From contig JH720309.1 of NCBI GenBank assembly GCA_000231825.2, positions 1,201,053 through 1,216,685 of the forward strand: DNA of 15,633 bases, in the 5' to 3' direction. How positions within the stretch are numbered: position 1 is the first letter of the stretch; every line of letters begins with the position of its first letter. The notes under the pieces were generated by a model that searched no databases, was not told where the DNA came from, and saw only the letters and a program-made list of their open reading frames with translations. Of this stretch, positions 9,357 to 15,633 are shown one piece after another. Source of the DNA: Tetrahymena elliotti 4EA. Lineage: Eukaryota > Ciliophora > Oligohymenophorea > Hymenostomatida > Tetrahymenidae. The position numbers were made by a program, and so were the translations under genes.

Positions 9357-12194
9357 ATGTCAGAAGAGTAACATAACTTTGATAACCTAGAAGAAGTAAT
9401 TTATTTTATTTGTTATAGATCACCTATATTTTCTTTTTCTCAAATTAAAAGTTTTTAAGCTCTCCTCTAGACTCTCACTAGATTTTAAAAATTAATCTCA
9501 AGTAAATAAACATTTTACAGAAAATTTCTAAATTAATACTTCAAGCTTAAGCATCAAGTAATTAAAGTTAGCAAGCAAACTCATAAATAAATATTAATTA
9601 TTCCTTCTTTTTGTTTAAATTGAAGCCTTTATTTTTAATTATTTTAATAATATTTTACTAAATTTCTTATATCAACTTACAAATTTTAAAAAAATAAAAT
9701 TAAAGTTCTAAAGAAATAGGTTCATAGAAAATCTCATAATTATCTTTAGCTTTGGCTAAATGTACAAATCTATCTAATTTGAGACTAGGACTTTAGTAAA
9801 AATGACCAAATACTTATTTATTACTCTACAAATAAAAATATGAGCTTTTAGAATGATTATTTATCCTTTTGTTAATTTCAATTTAATTGTGATCTTTTTT
9901 CATTGATTTATTTATTATTTTAAATAAATATGAAGTGAGACTAATATTTGTTTAAAAGACGCCATTCAAATAGTTTAGGCTTTATAATAATGTCCTAATC
10001 TCTCTAATCTAGAGCTTGGGTACTAGTAATAAATATTTTTTTAATCATTTTCTAACAAAAAACAAAAATAATTGTAGTTTAAATTTTCTTTCTCCTTAAT
10101 ATTATTTAAAGTGAAAAAACTAAATTAATATAAAATAAAAGTGATAATGAAATCGAATCAAACAATATTTCAGAATTAGGTTCTGCGTTATCTAAACTCA
10201 ATAATCTATCAGATTTAATACTTGATTTAGGGTAATTAAATTATCTCTTCAAAATTATTTATTCACTTACTGTATATCCTCTAAATTTTTGAAGTCCATT
10301 TGGTTTTAAAGATGAACCAGTTCTATAATTTTTAAAATTTTTAAAAAGATTGTTATTTTTTTGTGTTATCAATTAAAAGAGGGAGGGAATACAGTATATT
10401 TTTAATACTTTTATTTGAGAAATAGAAGTTTTTCAAAACTTGTAAATAGATAGTTAAACCCTATTCTTAAAAAAAGTAAAAATCAAATTGATGCTTGTGG
10501 AGCCTAAGATTTATGTTCTACTTTAAGTAGGAGTCCTAAACTTCAGATTTTATAAATTTGCTTGGAGTAAATAATTTTCATAAATTATAAAAAACATAGT
10601 TTTCCATTAAAAAAGTGAAAATGAATTTGGTCAAAAATCCTTGTCAGGAATGGGTTCTTCTTTAGCAAATTGCTCTAGTCTCTAAACCTTAACTTTTAAA
10701 TTTAAGTAAAGAAGATGTTACTTAATTTTTCTCTTAGAATTATTTTAAGTTTTAAATAAAAATTCAATGTATTTATTGATAATTTATATTGATAAATTAT
10801 TTTTTACATAACTAGTTAATGTGGAATAGGTTTAACAGCCATTTAAGGCTTGTTTTCAGATTTAGCAAAAAGAAGTAATCTTTCAAAATTGGAACTGGAT
10901 TTTAAGTAAACATCTATTTAAAAATGAAATAGAATAAAAGTTTTAGTTATCTTAATAAAATTACCTTAAAATTTGCCAAATAATTATTTAAAATTTTAAT
11001 ATGCTATTTCTCATTTTATTTTATCAATTAATGATATTTTTTTTAATGATATTAAAAAGCCATAATCAAATCGATGACAACAGTGCTTTAGAAATAGGCT
11101 CTTAATTAGCTTAAAGTGAAAGCATTTAAACTTTAGTAATATGTTTAAAGTAAGCTTATTATTTTATTCATTAAAAAATTTATTTATTTATTAGCAAAAA
11201 AAGGAGAGGGGATTTTAAAATATTAAAATATTTGCTGAAAATTTTCATTTTTGTTATATAAATTAATATAATAAAACATAAAAAAAGTTTCAAAATTTGA
11301 CCTCTGCACTAAATAAATAAATAATTGTTTACTCTGATTTAAAATAAAAAAAAATATTTTAATTTAATTTTTTTTGAATGAATAAAATAAGTTGATTTTT
11401 TAAAATATAAATTAAATAATTTATTAAGTTACTCTTAAATATTTAAAGCAAAAATTAATTTGGAATAGCAGGCATAATAAATTTAGCTTCAAATTTAGCA
11501 AATTGTAGAAATCTTTAAAAGTTGACACTAGATTTAAGGTAAATAAATTTTGCTAAAATATTTCTTTCTTTCTTAATTGAGTAATTAATTATCTAAATAA
11601 ATTTTTAAAGTGAAAATGAAATGGATGATAACTATGTAAAAGGTTTAAGTTTAGCCTTAGCTAAATCGCCTAATCTTATGAATTTGACTCTTGATCTTTC
11701 GTAAAATAAACATTTCTAAATCTTCAATTTCTTCAAGAATTTAAAAGAAAGAAAAAATTTTCTATTTTCACTGATTCTATTAAAAGATGAATTAAAATTA
11801 AATTTTTAAAAAGGTATAATTCGTTTGGTGACTCAGGTTTATCAAGATTAACTAAAAATTTTTCTTATATTCCTAATATCTATAACTTAAATCTTAATCT
11901 AGAGTAAACTTAAACATAATCTATTATTTGAATTTATCCAAAATAATTCTAATTTATTTTAGAGGTAATTACATCTCAGATTAAGGAGCATAGGAATTAA
12001 CTTCTTCTTTAAAAAGATATTCTAACCTCATTTGTTTGAAGTTGAATATTCAGTAAAATTAATTAACCAATTAATTCTTTTAAACAACAAATTTATTAAA
12101 AAGAAATAATGAAATATCACAAGTATCATAATTGAGGACTTTTTTGAATGTTCTCAAATTAAGCTAATTAATTGTTTTAAATTTCTACTTTTGA
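9357..12194 (+). CDS. Leucine-rich-repeat protein, one repeat per exon; 5' end uncertain
   Basis: Second LRR gene, same family and orientation as the one at the window start. Secure exons: 9706-9795, 9936-10025, 10142-10231, 10477-10566, 10616-10705, 10816-10905, 11060-11149, 11449-11538, 11611-11700, 11814-11903, 11963-12052 and 12104-12194. Eleven are exactly 90 nt in phase 2 and open throughout; the twelfth has 29 whole codons and then TGA (12192-12194) at the place of the split codon. The repeat pattern is N-x-I-x-x-x-G/A, then L-A-x-C/S-x-N-L-x-x-L-x-L-x-L. Upstream, an exon ending at 9501 (frame ...I-L-K-I-N-L) before GTAAAT would supply the required phase. The ATG at 9357 reaches it only if 9396-9418 is a 23-nt intron; otherwise the true start is unseen. 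No signal peptide or transmembrane segment is evident in the secure exons. LRR arrays usually bind proteins; the partner is unknown. A TIR-bounded insert sits in the intron 10232-10476. Confidence 0.75.
10268..10396. mobile_element. MITE-like insert in an LRR-gene intron
   Basis: The 129-bp segment begins TACTGTAT followed by ATCCTCT and ends, inverted, with AGAGGGAGGGA then ATACAGTA. The outer 8 bp are perfectly inverted and the next ten or so are C/T-rich on the inward strand at both ends. TA at both outer edges would fit a Tc1/mariner-type target. It lies in one of the longest introns of the gene (10232-10476). It carries no coding capacity. The TIRs are short and diverged, so this is tentative. 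Confidence 0.38.
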
Positions 12195-12615
12195 ATAAGA
12201 AATCATGTATTTTTAGCTTTAAAATTAATTAATTAATTTATTTATTTATTTTGGCAATTAATTTGTAACTCTTTGTTATTCAAAAAAGATGTTTATTTTA
12301 TAGTGCTCTATTATTTTATTTTGAAAGTCATAATTATTATTTGTATAAACTAAACTGAGAAAATAAGACAGAACTGTGATAAAATTATATATGTTTTTAT
12401 GAAACTATATATTAATCAATCTATTTAATAACCATCTTTCGTTTCTTTTATATCATTTACATTTTTTTATTTTATTTGTTAGATAATTTTAAATAAATAT
12501 AACTAATTATTAATAAAATCTAAAGTATTATTATAGAAATAATTGTAATTAAAAAAAATAGCTTAAATACCAAAATGATTGATAATAAAATAGAAAAAAC
12601 TAATTTATACAATAG

Positions 12616-12711
12616 ATACATCAATAAAGAAGATACTTTGAACTCAAAAAAAGATGAAATAAAGCAAATTTTATATAAGGCGTTAAAAATTTAAAAATTA
12701 TTTTAAAAAAC
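12616..12711 (+). pseudogene. Possible relic of an LRR-gene terminal exon
   Basis: After AATAG at 12611-12615 the frame opens with one leftover base, the acceptor phase used by every LRR exon here. The peptide is charged, with K-K-D-E-I-K-Q-I-L-Y-K followed by A-L-K-I-Q-K-L-F-Q-K-T-T. That last part lines up with A-S-K-I-K-R-L-I-K-L-E-T in the terminal exon of LRR gene 1 (2461-2560). No stop follows the tail; the frame runs on through a TIR-like end into hydrophobic AT-rich sequence until TGA 13103-13105. The same frame has an ATG at 12575, so a free-standing 176-codon ORF is a weaker alternative. Confidence 0.35.
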
Positions 12712-12736
12712 CACCTTAATTAGAGGTTATACAGTA
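12710..12736 (-). repeat. Solo terminal-inverted-repeat-like end, TACTGTATAACCTCT family
   Basis: Read on the minus strand from 12736 this begins TACTGTATAACCTCTAATTA and continues into AAGGTGG. It resembles both ends of the 10268-10396 insert (TACTGTAT followed by a CCTC-containing stretch). No mate is visible within the preceding few hundred bases, so it is either a truncated element or chance similarity. Confidence 0.33.
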
Positions 12737-13153
12737 TATTCTTTTCTATTTTTTTATTAAATCAGAGTATTTTTAAATAAAATGTTTGGTGTTTTTTTAA
12801 GTTACATTTATGAAACTTTTATTTTTCTATCCATTTTCTTATAAAAAAAATTTAATTAAGATTCTATATATTTATATATTGTCTACATAAATGCAAAGAT
12901 TTATATTATTTATTTTGCATTTTTCAAGTAGGAAATTTTCAGAATCATTTTTTTCAGTTTATTTAAAGAGCTATTAATGTAAATTTATCTTTAGAAATTT
13001 TATGTTTTTATACTAAATAAATACAATCTATTTGTAAAACATAATATTTTTCTTAATATTTTCTTGTTTTCATTAAGAATTGTTTTAATAATTAACATGA
13101 AGTGAATTTCAAGTCAATTTCTTTCCATATAAATTAATTAAATTAATAATTTT

Positions 13154-13176
13154 ATCAGTAATAATTAATTCTTTCT
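13154..13176 (-). repeat. Solo copy of the 23-bp AGAAAGAAT inverted-repeat motif
   Basis: The reverse complement reads AGAAAGAATTAATTATTACT then GAT, differing by one base from the motifs at 13415-13437 and 13887-13909. The flank upstream of it (AAATTAATTAAA, about 13131-13142) also matches the flank of those two copies. No partner end lies at the expected distance upstream. Confidence 0.5.
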
Positions 13177-13251
13177 CAGTTTTTTTCATAAGGAATTAAC
13201 TTTTTCTCTTTAAACAATAAAAAATTTAAAGATATTGTTTTAATTTAATTA

Positions 13252-13437
13252 AGAAAGAATAATAATTTTCTGATTTCATTTATATTATATAAAGAAAATT
13301 AAAGTGGCTATTTTCTAAACAATAAAGTATCTTACCTAAGGTTATAATTAGAACTGGACTATTTTCATTCAAATGAATGATTTTTCAAATAAATTAATTA
13401 AATCTAAAAATCTTATCAGAAATAATTAATTCTTTCT
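13252..13437. mobile_element. Inverted-repeat-bounded element, copy 1
   Basis: The left end AGAAAGAATAATAATTTTCT-GAT (13252-13274) is matched in inverse by ATCAGAAATAATTAATTCTT-TCT (13415-13437). The interior is not palindromic and includes AAAGAAAATTAAAGTGGCTA (13291-13310) and CAAATGAATGA. The same ends and interior landmarks recur 477 bp downstream. The size and non-coding interior resemble a MITE; no target-site duplication can be asserted in such AT-rich flanks. Confidence 0.5.
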
Positions 13438-13728
13438 AAATTAAGATTCTATTTCTTATTATGTAAAGAAAATAATATTTAATTATAGTTAAACAAAAGT
13501 TATATTTTATTATTATTTTTAATCTTTTATTTTTCTTGTATTCAATTTTAAGAAATCTATCATTCAATTCATTCATCCTAAAAACTATTGATGTTTAGTG
13601 GTAAAAAAAATATTTTAAGTTTTTTGCATAAAAAATTGAGCACAATGAATAATTTCTCAATATTATAATTAAATAGCTACTTCTTTTTTAGAATTATTTT
13701 ATAAATTTGATATTTTTTAATCAAATTA

Positions 13729-13909
13729 AGAAAGAATAATCATATTCTGATTTCATTCATATGATATGAAGAAAATTAAAGTGGCTATAATCTAAGCAAT
13801 AAATTATCTTATCTATTCTGAAATGAGAATTTGGTTATTTTCAAATGAATGACTTTCTAAAAAAATTAGTTAAATCTAAAAATCTTATCAGAAATAATTA
13901 ATTCTTTCT
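13729..13909. mobile_element. Inverted-repeat-bounded element, copy 2
   Basis: Second copy of the element at 13252-13437. The left end is AGAAAGAATAATCATATTCT-GAT (13729-13751); the right end (13887-13909) is identical to that of copy 1. The shared interior includes GAAAATTAAAGTGGCTAT and CAAATGAATGA. Similarity extends past both ends (before AATTAAG on the left and into TTAAGATTCTATTT on the right), so a larger segment of about 220 bp may have been duplicated. It has no coding capacity. Confidence 0.5.
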
Positions 13910-14210
13910 CATTGAAAAGTTAATTAAGATTCTATTTATTAGTCAATCAATAAATACATATTATTTGTTAATAAATCCCTTTTATAATGTTACAATTTAT
14001 TGAAAACTTTTTTTGTTTACTCTTAATATTTCATCGAAAATATTTTAAATATTAGCATACACTTATTCAAAAATAATTTAAGAATATTAAATTAGGTCTT
14101 TTCTCATTTGCTCTTTATTTTTTTATTTAGAGTCAGAGACGAGTATTTTAATATGTTTATTGAATAAAATAGAAAATTAAAAATTGAATAGAAATTAAAA
14201 ATATTGAGAA

Positions 14211-14235
14211 AGAAAGAATTATTACATTCTGTCAT
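14211..14235 (+). repeat. Solo copy of the 23-bp AGAAAGAAT motif upstream of eIF5A
   Basis: AGAAAGAATTATTACATTCT followed by GTCAT matches the left ends of the two elements upstream with a few changes. No inverse partner follows at 180-190 bp; that position falls in the eIF5A coding region. It lies 116-140 bp before the eIF5A start codon. Confidence 0.42.
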
Positions 14236-14350
14236 GAATGATTTATTTATTCCATCAGATTTAATGAATTTAAATTATTAGCATTAAAACAATTAAAAAA
14301 ATATAAATTTACAAATAAAAAAGATCAAAAGCAAAAACAATTTAAAAATA

Positions 14351-14824
14351 ATGTCTGACTAAGAAATTTTTTACTAAGGTGAAGCTGGTTCTTCCTATAC
14401 CTTTCCTATGTAAGCCGGTAACATTAAAAAGAATGGATATGCTATGCTGAGAGGTTTTCCCTGCAAAGTTATTGAAATGACTACTTGTAAGGCAGGTAAG
14501 CATGGACATGCAAAGGCTACTATTATTGGAACTGATATTTTTACAAGTAGAAAATATGAAGATTCTTGTCCAACTTCACATAATATGGAAGTTCCTTTTG
14601 TTAAGAAATGTGAATATTAGCTCATGAATATTGATGATGATGAATATCTCACTCTCTTGCTTGAAAATGGAGAAACTAAAGAAGATCTAAAGCTTCCCTT
14701 TGATGAACCATAATTAATTGAAAAGCTTATGGCTGACTTTTAAAGCTAAAAGGATATTCTTATCTCAGTTATATCAGCTATGGGTTAAGAAAAAATAATT
14801 TCCTATAGAGAAATCTCTAATTGA
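14351..14824 (+). CDS. EIF5A: Translation factor eIF5A, intact and intronless
   Basis: eIF5A binds near the ribosomal E site and helps peptide-bond formation at stalling sequences such as proline runs, and helps termination. It needs hypusine, made on one lysine by deoxyhypusine synthase and hydroxylase. The 157-aa product (TGA 14822-14824) has the usual family length. It opens M-S-D-Q-E-I-F-Y and continues T-F-P-M-Q-A-G-N-I-K-K-N-G-Y. The hypusine loop is intact: C-K-A-G-K-H-G-H-A-K, with Lys50 at the same number as in human. Next come D-I-F-T-S-R-K-Y-E-D and C-P-T-S-H-N-M-E-V-P, closing the N-terminal SH3-like domain near residue 83; the OB-fold domain follows (D-D-E-Y-L-T-L-L and K-E-D-L-K-L-P). 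Eight glutamines are TAA or TAG, so it reads through only in the ciliate code. G/C-ending codons are more frequent than in neighbours, fitting high expression. The start follows an A-rich leader (AAAAATA). Confidence 0.97.
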
Positions 14825-15420
14825 AGAGATAAAAGAGCATAAATCCATTATAATTATGATTAATAACTAAATAACTAGCTAAGTGAATTTATTAAGATAT
14901 TAATTAATTCATATTTTAATTGTTAAAAATGATTTCATAATTTATATTTTAGTAATGATATGAATTAATTCATTATTTCTTCTTTTAAATTTATTTTCAA
15001 TTTTGATTCTAATCCAAATCATTTCTTAAAACCATTTGATATTATAAAAATCATAAATAAGTAAATTGTAATTTTTTAAAAAAGAATGTAGCAAGTCTAA
15101 ACAACAATTAATTAAAAATTCATGCATTCATAAATAATTATTTTAGAGAAAATAAATTAGAAATTGTCAATTAATTGTTTCTTGGAAGTTTAAAAAACTT
15201 AAAGATTTTTAATTAAAAAGTATGTTAAAATAAACCCTTACTTCTAGACAGTAATGAAAATTAAGATTATAATAAGTAACTTATTGAAGAAAATAATTTC
15301 ATTATATAATTACATTTTCTACGTAAATTATTTACAATCTTTTTTTGAGAATCAATATTGATTGTTCTGTTTAAAAGGAAAAATTATTTTTTGAGATGAG
15401 AAAACCAACATTTTTAATTG

Positions 15421-15455
15421 ATATTTTTTTTAGTTTTTGAATTAAAAAATAAAAA
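15421..15455 (+). repeat. 35-bp exact direct repeat, copy 1
   Basis: Begins ATATTTTTTTTAGTTTTTGA and ends in AAAAATAAAAA. It is identical to 15599-15633, 178 bp downstream. Confidence 0.7.
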
Positions 15456-15598
15456 CTCAATATTTATATTTTGATATTTAATTAATTTATATTTTTCTCA
15501 CTTTTTGGTTTTTTGGATATTTTTATTTATTGTCAATTTTGTAGATATAAAAGCTCTTGAATTTTGCTTCCTATTTAATTTCTAAAAAATTGCATTAC

Positions 15599-15633
15599 AT
15601 ATTTTTTTTAGTTTTTGAATTAAAAAATAAAAA
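15599..15633 (+). repeat. 35-bp exact direct repeat, copy 2, cut by the window end
   Basis: Identical to 15421-15455 over all 35 bases available; the window stops inside or exactly at the end of the repeat, so its true length cannot be seen. Confidence 0.7.

Larger units (their letters stand above)
12195..14350. other. Long spacer between LRR gene 2 and eIF5A
   Basis: About 2.2 kb of very AT-rich DNA. It holds a relic of an LRR terminal exon (12616-12711), a TIR-like end (about 12710-12736) and a cluster of inverted-repeat elements (13154-14235), each listed separately. The remainder is poly-A/T and TTAA-rich sequence with no recognisable gene. The eIF5A promoter should lie in the last few hundred bases. 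Confidence 0.55.
14825..15633. other. AT-rich spacer downstream of eIF5A to the window end
   Basis: Holds the eIF5A 3' UTR. No LRR exon, conserved frame or RNA gene is recognisable on either strand. The only structure noted is an exact 35-bp direct repeat (15421-15455 and 15599-15633). There is no CCCCAA/TTGGGG telomeric sequence at the edge. Confidence 0.55.

Noticed and set aside
11150..11448. A decayed LRR exon in the 299-nt intron (F-Q-N-L-T-S-A-L near 11290-11315)
   Set aside because: Only about eight residues resemble an LRR half, no boundaries fit, and the frame around it is not open; it may be chance.
1..15633. Telomere, tRNA, rRNA or CRISPR features
   Set aside because: No CCCCAA/TTGGGG runs, no tRNA T-loop with matching arms, no rRNA signature and no spaced identical repeats were seen.
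1..15633. Bacterial or viral origin
   Set aside because: The spliced genes, glutamine use of TAA/TAG, and clear eukaryotic RAE1, SLC44 and eIF5A genes point to a ciliate nucleus.

Overview
The window looks like macronuclear DNA of an oligohymenophorean ciliate, most likely Tetrahymena or a close relative. It is extremely AT-rich, and its protein-coding frames make sense only if TAA and TAG are read as glutamine and TGA is the sole stop. Introns are numerous, AT-rich and mostly GTAA...TAG, generally 50-300 nt. Read with the standard code the window appears almost gene-free; read with the ciliate code it holds five genes.

Layout. (1) 1-2560, plus: the 3' part of a leucine-rich-repeat (LRR) gene that enters from the left edge. 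Nearly every exon encodes one 30-residue repeat, but three exons carry frame-breaking length changes, so it is probably a decaying copy. (2) 2561-3790: gene-free, with a degenerate tandem repeat and an unexplained GC-richer island. (3) 3791-6438, plus: a ten-exon choline-transporter-like (CTL/SLC44) membrane protein, about 662 aa. (4) 6837-8468, minus: a two-exon RAE1/Gle2 WD40 mRNA-export factor, 372 aa, convergent with SLC44. (5) 8469-9356: spacer between the divergent RAE1 and second LRR genes. (6) 9357-12194, plus: a second LRR gene with twelve intact one-repeat exons and an uncertain 5' end. Its last exon runs into TGA exactly where a splice donor should be, and a relic of an LRR terminal exon lies about 400 bp downstream. 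(7) 12195-14350: spacer with two copies of a roughly 185-bp inverted-repeat-bounded element and two solo ends, giving six alternating copies of a 23-bp motif. (8) 14351-14824, plus: an intact intronless eIF5A gene with the hypusine lysine at residue 50. (9) 14825-15633: AT-rich spacer; the window ends inside the second copy of an exact 35-bp direct repeat.

The genes do not form a pathway. Three are housekeeping genes (membrane transport, nuclear mRNA export, translation elongation) and two belong to a lineage-expanded LRR family. The main interest is the modular LRR architecture: symmetric phase-2 exons of 90 nt, one repeat each, with one copy intact through its repeats and one decaying. The next most interesting item is the inverted-repeat element family before eIF5A. 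No telomeric repeat, tRNA, rRNA or CRISPR array was seen.
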